Made by a program: the position numbers and the translations under genes. The notes below the pieces were generated by a model. It was not told the origin of the DNA. It saw only the letters and a program-made list of their open reading frames with translations, and did no database searches. A stretch of DNA of 40,475 bases from Perkinsus olseni (taxonomy: Eukaryota; Perkinsozoa; Perkinsida; Perkinsidae), in contig JABANP010000480.1 in assembly GCA_013115135.1 (NCBI GenBank), positions 1 to 40,475 of the forward strand. Direction: 5' to 3'. Shown one piece after another: positions 26,105 to 38,475 of this stretch. Position 1 is the first letter of the stretch. The number at the start of each line of letters is the position of its first letter.

Positions 26105-29100
26105 ATGTTGGTCAAGTGCGAGACGAAATCGAACAGAGTGAAGGGTCTATCATTCCACCCGAAGCAGACGTGGATTCTCGCCTCCCTCCACAATGGTTCA
26201 ATCCAACTTTGGGACTATCGGTAGCATGACGGAGAAGTCACTTTACGTATCATCATCTAATACTGGCATCCTCGCTCGAGAGGGTATCAAACGTCTCACC
26301 GCTTTTCTTCCTGCGTTGAATAATATGAACACGTGGTTAACGCAAGTATTGCCCTCAGGCTGGGAACACTTATCGACAAATTTGAGGAGCATGACGGACC
26401 CGTAAGGGGTGTATGCTTCCATCGTACGCAGCCTTTATTTGTTTCGGGAGGGGATGACTACAAGATCAAGGTGAGACTCCGCAGCGGCAGCTGCCGTTGA
26501 ACTCCCCGCAGGAGTTCCGAAAGGTGATTGAGTGCTTCTTGCTTAGGTTTGGAATTACCGCCTGAGACGCTGCATCTTCACATTATTGGGGCACCTGGAC
26601 TACATTAGAACCGTGCAGTTCCATAATGAGTAGGCAATACACACAGCTACGTTATCTCAAGCTTCGGTTTTGGCAGGTATCCGTGGATTGTCTCTGCATC
26701 AGATGACCAGACTGTGAGGATTTGGAACTGGCAGTCTAGATCGTGCATTGCAGTCCTGACCGGTGCGTCGGGGCATTAGACGTGTCCTCTTTCCATGATT
26801 CAGAGTCAGGTCATAATCACTATGTTATGTGTGCCCAATTCCATCCCACTCAAGACCTTGTAGTCAGTGCTAGTTTGGATCAGACCATCCGGGTTTGGGA
26901 CACAACAGGATTGAGGTAGTCTTGCGCCCCCAGAGGGCAAACATCTTTAGCAACAACAACTGCTGCCGTTGCATCGGATCCTGTGTCAGAGATAAGACCG
27001 TGTCAATAGGGTCGATGGGCGGCGGAGGGAGCATGATGGGTCCTATGGGAGGTTATAACCCTCTCCAATGGAATCATTCTGATCCATCTTTGCCTCAGGA
27101 CTCGGTGCGGGTAACAGAGGTGGTGCCGGTGGCTCGCTAGGCAGCGGAGCGGACATGTTCGGAACGACTGATGCTGTCGTTAAGTAATAATAGGATTCAT
27201 TCCAGCTAATTTATTCCTCTCCCTCAAAAAGGGCACGTCTGTACTCATTACTCCGGAGTCGAGGTGGCTCGACTCCGGAAATTAAATAGAGCTCGTCTTG
27301 CGGTAAAATCGCCACAAACGAGCAGTTTAATTGCAATGATAATATCGGGAGAGGTGCCCTACTACTACACGTAGTTCTGACGAATACAGCGCACAGTATT
27401 GGTCGTGAGGATGATCAGATCGGATTTACTCTCTGTTCGTACTGATCATTTTACCTTTATGTTGATGGCCCTCACAGAGCTAGTAGTAATGATACTGAGT
27501 ACCCTCATATTTTCCGTTTACTCGGTTCTCCTGATTACCATGGCAGCTTTGTCGCCATAGTTTTGCTTCCGGGGCGGTACTGTGAACGATCATGATGTAC
27601 ACGCGCCAAACTGTTCGCTCTAGTATTGGATCAATTTTCTTATTTTATCTACCATAGTAGTCTTATGGCTTTATCACAGAGAGTTGTATGATGGCCAGGT
27701 ACGTACTCGAAGGTCACGAGCGCGGTGTCAACTGGGCATCCTTCCACCCCACAATGCCTCTTATTGTCTCCGGTAATCCACGCCGCTCTCGGAAGTTGGA
27801 GTCAATGGAGTCTGGTAGGTTCTGATGATCGGTTAATCAAGATATGGCGAATGGGCGACGGCAAGGCATGGGAAGTGGATACGCTCAGAGGCCACTTTAA
27901 TAACGTCTCGGCTGTATTTTTCTCCAGTAAGTGTTCTCTGGGAGCACGGGCCATACCCGGATCTTTGCTAGAGGGCGTTCCTGCTTCACGCTGCCGTGCG
28001 TAGATCTTAGTTCTCTCGTCAGAGCTGTATTGCTCTCCGCTCTAGCATTGGGCGTGATAGTCAATGATTTGCTATTCAGCTAAGAAGGATCTCATCATCT
28101 CTGACTCCGAAGATCGTACCATTAGAGTATGGGACGCTACCAAGAGGGTCGCCATACATACGTTCAGGTAGTAGGGGCGCTCTGCCACTGCTGCTGTGAG
28201 GAGGAGCTGTCCGCTGCTCTTTTTTCCAGGCGCGAGAATGATCGCTTCTGGATACTAGCCGTGCATCCCACCAACAGTCTCATCGCAGCAGGTGTGTGCA
28301 CCCTCCTTACAGATGATGATCTCATTCGTCATTGTTGCAGGACACGATTCTGGTATGGTAGTTTTCAAACTAGATCGAGAGAGACCAGTCTTCGCTCTTG
28401 GTAGTGGTAGTGGCCACGCCGGACAGGTAGGAAAGGGAAATTCTGATCAACACCAGCGCCTCCAAGTGGCTCTCATGCTCAGTCTCTGTACCTGGCTAAG
28501 GATGGCTACCTCACAGTGCAGAACATCGATCAAGCCAGCAGCAGGTCTCAGCAGCAGCCAGGCTCAACTGAGAGTAAGTGTGTGTGTTGCTCAGGAGCCA
28601 CACTGGCTGTATTCACTGCTGCCGTTGTTGCCAGTTACCCCACCGTCAACAAGTCTGGCTACTCTGAGACGCCCACCTAATGCAATGGTGTCCTCGCTGA
28701 GGTCGTTGATCGTGAATCCTTTCTCGAGCACTGACATGAACGCTATTGTGATGTATGTTGATCAGCAAGGAGTCGGTAAGACGACGGCGAGGGTCGTCGG
28801 AATGGTAGCTTGCACTCGAGTGTAATCGACAGGTTGTTGTCATTTGAATGCTACAATAAGATACACATAGCTCTCGTTTTCCCCCGGTGCTAGATCCGAC
28901 ATTTTTCGACTTCCCTGTACAACTGATTCATCAAGGACGGCTCGTTCGGGCTGAACCGGTTCTTTGCCGTGGCTTACTTAATGTCCTCTCTCTCCCAGGC
29001 TCATATGATCTGTATTCCTGCACTAATGCCCAGCTGACTCAAGGACTCCGAGATCCGCTGGTGGCCAAGGAGGGGACCTCCTGTAACGGCGCTTGTTTCG

Positions 29101-32100
29101 TCAGCAGGAATAGACTGGCTGTAGTGGTGGTGAAGGGGAAGGTGAGGATGTTAAGTCTGCTTCTCTCTCAGGTGCTGCACCGAGACAACACACTCGGCTT
29201 GTACAACTTGAATAACGAGTTGGTGAAGAAGTTCGAGCCCCCGGTACCGAAGAATCAGAGCAATGTTGAAGCTATTTACCAAGGCGGGAATAACAAGGTA
29301 ATACACTATGAAAATCGACTGTCGATTCGTCTTTGCTGTGAATGCCTATCTGTCGTGCCCCATCGCCTGTCGCTAGTCTACGAGTTGGTCATGTAAATGA
29401 GAAATCGAAGCGTATCCATCAAAGATGCAGAAGCTGGTGACAACGGAGCCTGTTATTGATGTTGCTGGTCTCTTCAGGTTCTACTGCGCTCTGGAGAGGT
29501 GGTGCAACTATTCGACTTCAACGCCAGGAGTGTGGTTGGAGAGATCACCGTGGCCGGCGGTGTCCGCTATGTTGTGTGGAGCAAAAACATGGAGTAATTC
29601 GGGGTACTCAGCGCCTGTTGATCGGGAGATCCCCAGTTCAATTCTAACATCTTACTACTTCTGTATTATTATTGTTATTATTTCAGCTACGTGGCGTTCT
29701 TGGGAAAGCATAACATTACCTTAGCCAACGGCCGCAACCTAGAGCTTTTGCATTCTCTACATGAGAACGTCAGGGTGAAGTCGGGTGTAAGTATCATGAA
29801 GTTGAACCTCGTTCGCCGAGTATCGTCTTCCCTTAGGTGTGGGATGAGACCCAGCCTGGAGTATTCGTCTTCACCACTCTATCACATATCAAGTACACCA
29901 TCGTCAACGGTGACTATGGAATCATTAACAGTAAGAGAGAGGGAGCTGGAGTATACTCCTCACTCGTACGTTGCCAGGTCTGTCGAATGTGTATTACTTG
30001 TGCCGAGTGTCCAAGCAGACTGTTGTGTACCTTGACAGGGAGAATGCTATCCACAAGCGACCCTTCAACAATGCTGAGTACGATGTTCATGACCATCGGC
30101 TTCCGAATGTACTGTGGTACAATAGATACTGCTTCAAGATGGCGCTGTGGCAAAAGAGGTATGACGATGTTAAGAGGTGGATCAAACAAGCCCGTATCTG
30201 CGGCAACGTCGGCATCGGGTAATAATAGAGTCGTGGACTGGCTATGGCCATTGATGGAACGTGGGCTGCTCTCATTTCGTGTTTGTTGTTGGACTCTCCT
30301 CAAGCGATCAGTTGGGATCGCCCATTCCTTTTATGTCGTTGAGCGTATAGGGTAAACCTTAGATACCTGAAGTCGAAGGGATATCCAGAGGTCGCCCTCC
30401 AGTTCGTTGACGACCCTCTTACACGTTTCAATCTGAGTCTAGAGTTTGGCCACTTGGATGAAGCTTTGAGCTGCGCTAAGAGAATTGATCAAAAGGTAAC
30501 CATTCAACAGGTCCCTGGTTCGACTCTAACGGTCGGCATTTCTCTGCATTTCTTCAGGAAGTATGGAATCGTTTGGGGAAGGAGGCACTTCGGCAGGGGA
30601 ATGTGCAGGTGAGTCTACTGCAGGTGTGGACTGTGGTAATACCAATGTTATATAGATGGTGGAGATGGTCTATCAGAAGACCAGAAATCTGTCGGGCTTG
30701 TCATTCTTGTACCTGTGTACTGGTAACCGTGACAAACTCAAGAAGATGCTGGCTATAGCTAAGAAGAGGAATGACCCGATGGAGAGGTAATGCTTGACAG
30801 TGCCATTATGCTGCCCTCACCACCGCCGAGTATTGAAGTAGTCGTAGTTCTCGATCTCAACGGGAGGTCTACGAGTATTGCCCTTTTCTGCGTGCTCTAG
30901 GGTTGACTTGACTTTTCTGGCCACAACGGATGTTCCCGCTTGATAGGTTCAACACGGCAATGTTTTTGGGTGATGTTGAAGAACGCGTGAGGGTCCTTGC
31001 GGAGGCTGGCCAGCTGCCCTTGGCAACCATCATGGCTAGTAAGCAAAAGGTCGTCGGTTCGAATCCGGTTCAGTGTGTTAAAATTGAAGGGCGTCGTTAC
31101 TTGACATACGTTGGGGTACTGCTTCCTCTCAGAAACTTATGGTTTGAACGATCTATATTCTGAGCTCTGCGCGGGCAACAACCAGCCAGTTCCGGGCACG
31201 ACTCCGCGATGGACAAATAACCAGCCCGCCAACTTGATCATTCTCCCTATCTTTAGATGCTGGCCACAGTGAGAAGGCGTCCCTGCTGCAGCCACCAGTG
31301 CCACTGACTAAGGCTGCTACGACCAACTGGCCCCTGCTTATGAGTATGGAGCAGATCTTCGACAATAAATGGGCCGGCGTCGAGGAGGCGGCACCAGCTG
31401 ATGAGGAACATCAACAGCAGACGTTCTTGCCAGGGTTTGATGACGAAGAAGAGGAGAACGCTCCTAATGCTGGTGGCTTCGATGGTAATCGACAATGTCC
31501 AAGCTAGATCATAAGCGTCCACGGTATATTCTCTCAGCTTGGGGTGATGACGCTCTTGCCTCTCCGGACGAGGAAGTAGACGTCGGGAACGCCTGGGGCT
31601 CTGATGAGGACTTGGGTAATGTTACTAGCGTGTCAGTCTTTCGTCAGTCGATTTCGTGGCTCTCAGGCCTTGGTGATCTCGACTTGCCTGCTGCGAGCTC
31701 TGAAGCCCAGCCGGTTGACGAGAGTGTGGTAACGCCAGGTAAGCTCATTTTCGTGTCAACTCACTACTCCTCTGAACTTGCCTTCATTTGTGTTAGGAGA
31801 GGGCTATGCAAGACGGTGGTTGAGGAACCGCAAACTCGTTCCGGACCTGATAGCTGCAGGAGATTTCGACGAGGCGCTTGCGACTCTGCAGAGAAGGTAA
31901 GGATCTCCCGCGATTGCTGGTGGTATTGCCCACCTTGGCTGCCCTCGTGCTCGACGCGTAACTGGTGGCCGAGAGTTGAGGAACGCCCTTCGCATGAACT
32001 GTGCTGTTCAGGATCGGCCTTATTAACGCCGCTCCGCTGAAACCCCTCTTTGAAGAGATCTACAGTGCTACGCGCTGCAGGTAATACAGAATCACAAATG

Positions 32101-33797
32101 ATAAGATTATTGTATTAAATAGAGGATCGCTGATAGATTCATTTACCTAGAGGCTATAGCCACACCCGTATCTTATCATTTTCATCTCCTTCCTCCCTTG
32201 TTAGCTTACCTGCGTTACCTCTGGAGCCTTCTATTGGCCTTCCTGTGGTCACGCCCAGCAGCAAGCTCGGGGTTCCCGGTGCGGAGATTGAACCTGCAGG
32301 ACTATTCACGGTATGGTGTGATGATTTGAAGAAGTTGTGGTATGATTCATGCTTCAGGTCCAATTTTTACTGGGAAAGCTCAGGGAAGGACACAAGCTGA
32401 CCACCATGGGCAAATTCAGAGACTCTCTCGATGTGTTCCGCTACGTACGTCGGGTTGGGTCAAATCGGAAAATCCGGTCGTGCTCCTGTTGAAATAAGAG
32501 ATGACGGGAATCTTTCGTCGGTCGAAGCTTCTGGTTATTTCGGAACTCGTTTGCTCGTACGGATAGATCTGCTAGTTCTCGTGGACTAGGTCTCGGAGGT
32601 AGTGACAGGAGTCTGTTACCGCTGTGCAGGTCCTCCAAGCCTGTACCATGGCGACGGCAGCGAACAGTGAAGAGGAGGCACAGCTCACTGAGTTCATCGA
32701 AGTCTGCTCGCAGTATGTTGAGGATGGCCTTTTATGTTCAATTCAAAGAGCCGTGAATGCGTGTTTAGATACGTGCAAGGCATGCGATTGGAGACCAACA
32801 GAAGAGAGCTGCCACACGATCAGGTGATTGGGTCCTGTCATGCGTATTATCGATCAACGCTCAGTGTGAGTGCCTCGTTCGTTATTTTCACTCATTCCTT
32901 GCGCGCTGAGTGCATTCGAACGTGTTTACCGTCCGCCACTCCTTCGATGGCAATGATGTTCCTGTTCCTCTTTGCGGGTGGCAGGATGAGTTTTAATATT
33001 GTTACCCGATAGGTGTCCCGGTCGTTGGAGTTGTCCGCTTACTTCACCTGTGTTAACCTCCAACCTTCTCATCATCTTCTCACGTTGAGGGCTGCGATGA
33101 CGCAGAACTTCAAGGCCCACAACTATCTAACTGCGGCTAATATGGCACGTAGGTCTCTGCAGAGAGGGGGTCTCTTAGTGGCCTGTTGAACCTGCCATCC
33201 GGGGTCTATGCTGAACTGGAATCTCAGGCCGTCTCATGCTGGGTAACTTCGGAGCAAGCAAGACACCCGAGGTGGTGAACCAAGCCAGAAAGATTCTGGC
33301 AGTATGTGAACAGAGAGGAACTGATGCACACGAGATCAACTTTGACAGCAATGATACCGACCCTAAGCTCATCATATGTTCTAGGACGATGACCGTCATC
33401 AACCCTAGCAGAGGTAGTATCAATCGATTCTCGTTTAATAGTGACGGAATCCCTTTTGGTGGTAACTGTGTGCGTCCCGCGTATGCGAATAACGTAACCG
33501 GTGAACTCACCCGCCCCTCTGGCAAGCGGGAAAGTTCGTCTCTTCCGGCTAATGCGGGAAGCGTATGGTGTGGATCTTCGTATATGAGGTTCGAGATTGG
33601 GGATGATCTCACTTCAGGCGAGGCATTGGTTCGTTGCCCCTACTGCAACGCCAACTACAAGGCGCAATATGCAGGGAGTTTATGTGATGTTTGCCAGCTG
33701 TCTGAGATCGGCGCCCGTAAGTGCCATTCGAGCCGGCCAATGTATTCAGCTCTTCTGCATTGCAGGTGTGCTCGGTGTCCAGTTCCGTCCTCTGTAG
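26105..33797 (+). CDS. COPA: Coatomer subunit alpha (alpha-COP), 36 exons, 1,353 aa
   Basis: Alpha-COP is the largest subunit of the COPI coat that returns vesicles from Golgi to ER; its WD40 propellers bind dilysine cargo tails. The protein starts [20 protein letters not shown], with [32 protein letters not shown] and [15 protein letters not shown] as WD repeats. The second propeller covers [11 protein letters not shown] to about [18 protein letters not shown]. The solenoid follows ([36 protein letters not shown]), then an acidic linker ([10 protein letters not shown]) and the C-terminal domain ([34 protein letters not shown] stop). Exons run from 26105-26220 to 33766-33797; summed lengths are 4,062 nt, exactly 1,354 codons. 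Introns are mostly 30-80 nt, with one of 515 nt (27184-27698). About 50 residues near 33410-33560 look like a lineage-specific insert. Individual junctions may be off by a few bases. Confidence 0.95.
27216..27488 (+). ncRNA. Candidate structured RNA inside coatomer intron 7
   Basis: Within the single long intron lie many complementary segments. They are CCTCTCCC (27216) with GGGAGAGG (27347); GGGCAC (27231) with GTGCCC (27354), crossing the first; and an 11 bp hairpin ccggagtcgag/ctcgactccgg (27253-27278). Others are aattaaa/tttaatt (27280, 27326) enclosing gctcgt/acgagc (27291, 27318), and TACTACTA/TAGTAGTA (27360, 27481) enclosing GTGAGG/CCTCAC (27405, 27470) and ATGATCAG/CTGATCAT (27411, 27442). 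Hammerhead core words are absent and I recognise no known RNA class. Structure is inferred from base complementarity only. Confidence 0.35.
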
Positions 33798-34022
33798 ATC
33801 GGAGATGCTCCGGTCGACGAGTGATGGGTTATGAAGCGGCTGCTATATGTTTCTAAGGAGCAAACTCGTTTATGCTGCTTCGCACCATTATCAGACTCTT
33901 TCGTGTTGCGTACGAGTATCCACAACTTCCACCAGCAATTTAGCGTATCATCAGAATTGTTGGCATCCCACCCTGTTCGAGGAAGCTGGTTGTCAGGATA
34001 ATTGAACCGTTCCCGTCCACCA

Positions 34023-34517
34023 ATGTCTGAGACCCCAGCTGATAACCATAACGGAGAGCAGGAGCAGCAGCAGGAGAACAAGGACCAAGACCAGCCCCAA
34101 TCTTTGCAGTTGAAGGTAATGGCACGGCGTATGATGATGGTGACAATTGGGTGAATCATAGGTGAAAAACGCCGAAGGAAAGGAGGTTATGTTCAAATTG
34201 AAGCGCGGAACTCCGTTGCGCAAGGTACTACTGCATTTACCTCTAGTCCCCAACAAACAATGTATGATCAGTTGATGGATGCGTACTGTACAAGGGAAGG
34301 GCTGCCTTCTGACGGTGTGAGGTTCCTGTATGATGGGGAGAGGATTAACCGCGACAGCACCCCTCAGGAGTTGGACATGCAAGACCAAGATGAGATTGAT
34401 GTACGTCGTCTGTTTCCCTGGACAGGATTCTATCATGCTCACGATGGTGTGGTATGAGAACAAGCTCGTTTTCCTCAGGCTCTAGTGGAACAGACGGGCG
34501 GTTGCGGTTTGTTCTAA
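34023..34517 (+). CDS. SUMO: SUMO (small ubiquitin-like modifier) precursor, 4 exons, 107 aa
   Basis: SUMO is conjugated to lysines of target proteins after a protease exposes its C-terminal Gly-Gly. Exons are 34023-34115, 34162-34224, 34272-34400 and 34479-34517; all are whole codons and the sum is 108 codons with TAA. The disordered Gln/Glu-rich N-terminus (MSETPADNHNGEQEQQQ) is followed by the ubiquitin-like fold: LQLKVKNAEGKEVMFKLKRG, MDAYCTREGLPSDGVRFLYD, GERINRDSTPQELDMQDQDE. The end is ALVEQTGGCGLF: the conserved QTGG, then a four-residue tail to be removed by a Ulp/SENP protease. Its three introns are 46, 47 and 78 nt. It lies 225 bp downstream of the coatomer gene on the same strand. 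Confidence 0.95.
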
Positions 34518-35634
34518 GTAACGAAGGACGAGAAGAAGGTGCCTTTCCAATCGAAGCGGTCATAGACACCAAGTATCATCGAGAAACGCTGTGTGTCGCG
34601 TTCAGTATCAATAGTGTTAGTGGTGCCATCTATTATAGTCTTCTTGCGCATACGTGGAACACAAAGCCGAAGGGAACTTGTGAGAAGGAGCTGAAGGATC
34701 TGGCTTATGCCCAGACTGCTCTGCACGCATAAACATGGACGGAACGCAACAAAAGCAAGTGCCCCATTCGTGCACAACCTAATTTACGAGGGGGAAGAGT
34801 GAAAACGTAGACAGCAGCCGAAGAGATTGGCCCTTCACCACCTGATACGAGGGAAAGGCTGATCAGAAACCACGCGGTTCTAAGTGGTCTCGGGCTTGTA
34901 ATCCGGACGCCTCCCTTAGCGAATTGAATGTGGCGAATCGATCACTCTCGACTGTTGATATTAGCTCAACATGGTTCAATTGGAAAAGCAAACCAGCGAT
35001 GGTGGTGTTCCTAGGACCGTATATAATAGATACGTGCTCACGTGTTTCTGACTACCACGAAGCAATTATAAGGAACAAATTTTGATCCACTCCGGCATAA
35101 CGCAATGAGTACTGATACGTGTTGAAACATTGAATAACGTCAACTCGAGCCGCCACCAACGACTAACTTCCCTGTATGCCAGGGCAACATCTCTTCTGCT
35201 ACTGCCAATGGATTGACGAACAGAGCCTGACAAGGGGCATATGCACTTCGAGATCACTCGCGGAATCTCCGTATTGAGACCACACTGTCCTTCGAAACAA
35301 GATAAATCGATGCTAGTATGACTAAGCCGGTCGTCGGCGTCGGACACATTCTCCTTTGGTGTCTAACTCTCCTCGGACCCACTTTTTGTTCATCATCCGT
35401 CAAATTCTTCGGCAAGGCGGTTAAGGCAACTTCCTGTCTCGCCAAGGTCGGTGCAGTCGACAGCAGCGAACTGTCGTCTAGATTCTGAAACTTTTCCTGA
35501 AGTGAAGTACATATCGCCGGGCGATTCACCAGCATATTCTACATGAGCAAAACTGAGGAACGGGTCCTTTCCATCAATCAATACTAGGGCCCTGAGGTGG
35601 GGCGAAGATAAGGTAGGACGCGCAGTCGTCGCAG
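34518..35634. other. Intergenic region between convergent genes
   Basis: No gene is firmly supported. A minus-strand frame at 35581-35393 (IDGKDPFLSFAHVEYAGES, ending EEFDG stop) has exon-like character but no start or partner exons. The words at 34885-34925 (cgggcttgtaatccgg, gaattgaatg) resemble the 3' end of the retroposon at 23035-23514, too weakly to call. Confidence 0.3.
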
Positions 35635-37710
35635 CTACTTCCTCTTCCCTGTGCTCGCCATAGCGTGCTCCACAACTTCTAGGAAAGCCGCCTTCGCACG
35701 GGGACTGGCCGGGTCAGATATGAAAGGCATCGACAGGACGAGTTGGCCAGAGGGCAGAACTCCACCAATACGAAGACCTTGCAAAAACGATTATCTCTCT
35801 AACGTGACCAGAGGAATGTAATCTCTTATTTGGGGCGCACGCAATGTCCCTGTCTTTAAGGTGGAGTCACTGTGCGTGGTGATACTACAAGTTGGGAGAG
35901 GTAGAACGAGATTGACGCCGAGTGGTTCTCTATCCGCTGTAGCCCGCTAACCTGTCGCAGTTTCTCCGTCTTCTATGACCAAGTCCTTGGACCATCGACA
36001 GGCTCCCTCCCCACCACTCCCTGTTACTACTCGGAAATCGAGGCCATCGACCGTGACATACCTGATACCGAAAGTAAAACTGATGGTGAGTTCCTATAGC
36101 CCAACGAGGGAGCGATATCATGGCCCCACTCGTACAACTCCCACGCCTGCCCAACCACGCGTATCCTGAGGTGGCTATACGAGTGTTAGTTTCAAAGCAA
36201 ATGGTCGACGAGGCCCAAGAGTACATTGTACGCTTTTCTGTCGAAAACTTCTTGCCTCGCGAAAATTTCCCTCGAAAACTTCGGAAAAATTGATACAAGA
36301 CAGGATTCTAGTCTCATTCCCATACGAGTAGGGTGATTCTACGACCAGGGTAGCGAGCCGGGCGATGTCATCGCACTACCGGGACGGGTTCTTGATGGAA
36401 CTCGAGAGATCAGCTTCCTTCACTCGAGGTGATAGCCTCGGGGACCACTTGCGTACGCTCAGAGAGAAAACGTCAGAAATAAGCCTGACCAATGGCATCT
36501 TAGTTCGACGCATGCAAGATGCAGATTTATCCTAGCCGACCTGGAATCGCCAATCTCCAACGACGGCGGGAAGCCCATAGTGTCGTGGTGCACCACGAGC
36601 AGAACACCTGAGACCATGCTGGGGACCTGTCCACTCAGGGAGGGACCCGTGCTCACCCTTCTCTTGCTTTTGCAGCCACCGTACTCCAAGAAGCTCGCCC
36701 AGCCAGCGCGCCTGAGAAAGATACTCCGTCTGCCGGTGCTGAGATCTTTGACCTACTTGAGGGGCGTGAAATTCCCGATTGAAGGGGTCGTTGCTCCTGT
36801 AGAGGAGCACTGTGAAGCACGGGATGGTCGAGGCGGTAGGGTCGGAAGAACCTGCCAGAGACATAGGGAGGAGGCCGTGGTGGAGGGGAGGTCACCTTCC
36901 CCGAGGGGCAGAGTCATCGTCGTCTGCAGAGTCGCTATGATCGCCTTATCCTCTCCACCTGAGCGACTGTATTTTCATCCAGTGGTAGCCGACTGTCATG
37001 AAGAGTCTCACCAGCGTCGTCCTTGTCCTTTGGCATCTTTATTTGCAGCAAGTTCAGCGTATGACCATACCTGATGATGATTTAAATATCCAACGATTAC
37101 ACTTGTAAACCCCTACGCATTGTGCAGACAGTCCGAACCGTGTATCCACTCCTTAATGCCGGGTAAATGCTTGCTGGTAATAGCATCGTTAAGGTACCTA
37201 GAGGCGTAACAAGACATTTCGAGACGCCACTTCATGAAGGTAGGGCAAGCACATCGACGAGTTCAGGAATATCAATAAACCAGAGTCCTGCTTTCATCAA
37301 TCGATGAAGAAACGCTAAAATATAGCCTCCACTCCGCGCGGCGCAACCACGACAGACTGGAACCCGCATCGCTCTTCGTGGCGGCCTTCGAGTGGAGCGA
37401 GAAGCTTTCAGCGGAGCTAGATACAGCACGACTCGCAGGACTCCCCTACACAGTTCCAAGCACTTGTGGTAGAGTAAAGTGGCTCTGTCCAGCAGCAGTG
37501 GCAGCGGTGGTGCAGCATCGGGCTGCGACTCGCTGGACCATAGACGGCAATATACTCCGCATCATGGGTTGAATGACCGACATCGTCTACTGATGAGCAC
37601 TTGCACGACCTCTTAAACACAACCCAAGGCGAGGACTGATGAGTCGTTTTAGGTAAGAATATGCTGAGTGAAGCGGGCCGAAGTGGCTTCAGAAACGACG
37701 GGATGACCAT
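35635..37710 (-). CDS. Uncharacterised multi-exon protein
   Basis: The product is not recognised, but coding is clear on the minus strand. From the N-terminal side: LLLDRATLLYHKCLELCRGV to FIDIPELVD (about 37515-37240), VWSYAELAANKDAKGQ (about 37065-37020), TTMTLPLGEG, then IPCFTVLLYRSNDPFNREF (about 36840-36760). Next come GALAGRASWSTVAAKAREG, VLLVVHHDTMGFPPSLEIGD (about 36600-36540), SVRKWSPRLSPRVKEADL and ILSCINFSEVFEGNFREARS. The end carries VVTGSGGEGACRW and GQLVLSMPFISDPASPRAKA, and the stop TAG is at 35637-35635. Several junctions keep phase through 18-50 nt introns. The N-terminus is uncertain and could lie as far up as about 38020 (LEISSYFLLSSCASPLFH). No catalytic motif or membrane segment stands out. 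Confidence 0.5.
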
Positions 37711-38475
37711 GTCCAGCCTTCGGGATGGTACTGACTCGGGTTGGGAGTACGAAGATGAATGCTGTGACGGGTCACAGAGCCGCTCAGTCAGAGCGAAGGG
37801 GACTTGTCGTTGCGATAGAGTGAATATAACCAGACTTCAAACCGGCATGCAGGGTAGGTGTTGGCTAATGATGCAATACCCACTGCAACGCAACAAGCCA
37901 GAATTGAGACACGGTTTGATGAAACAGCGGAGACGCACACGAGCTCAGAAGAAAATAGCTACTAATTTCAAGTTGCTGAAATAATCATGAAAAGAAGTCA
38001 ATGTCAACTACGAGGCCCGACGTTCGAGTTCATATCGATGGCGAGTGCTGATCAAACTGCCGTCTAGGAATGACGATGACGACATGAAGGGGACGCCGGC
38101 ACTGAAGGAGAAAGGCACCGTGAAGTGGTGATGGAGTGGTATTGGGAGCTCTCAATGATACAGCGCGGTGAAGCCTGTGTGATGATCTCCTACAACCCAC
38201 AAGAATGAGTTACTCAAACCCTACTATGTGCAAGGAGGGCTGTATCAAACTTGATGATACTTACCCAGATCGCCCGGCACTACTGCTGCCGCTGCCTCGG
38301 TTGCTTGTTGTTACTGCGAACGGTAGATGCGGTGTATCAAGATGAGAATTAATTTCTGATGGAACAGCTTGTTTGCGTCGAGTGAAGTTTTACCCGCTCT
38401 CACCAGTGCTAGGGTGGGGCCGTTCGCTTGTCCGAAGCGAGCCTGTAGACACTCGCCTGACGCGTTCTACTACGT
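37711..38475. other. Region without a firm gene
   Basis: A plus-strand frame (37661-37984) and the minus-strand stretch near 37850-37945 (LEISSYFLLSSCASPLFH) are the only coding-like signals. The minus-strand one might be a 5' exon of the neighbouring gene. Nothing else was seen. Confidence 0.3.

Noticed and set aside
27216..27360. Hammerhead ribozyme in the coatomer intron
   Set aside because: A three-way arrangement and a GAAA word exist, but CUGAUGA and the cleavage-site context are missing.
34454..34732. 92-codon frame overlapping the last SUMO exon
   Set aside because: It shares bases with the well-supported SUMO exon in another frame and has no partner exons.
34880..34930. Second copy of the retroposon 3' end
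   Set aside because: Only about 20 interrupted bases resemble 23465-23500 and there is no tail repeat or target duplication.
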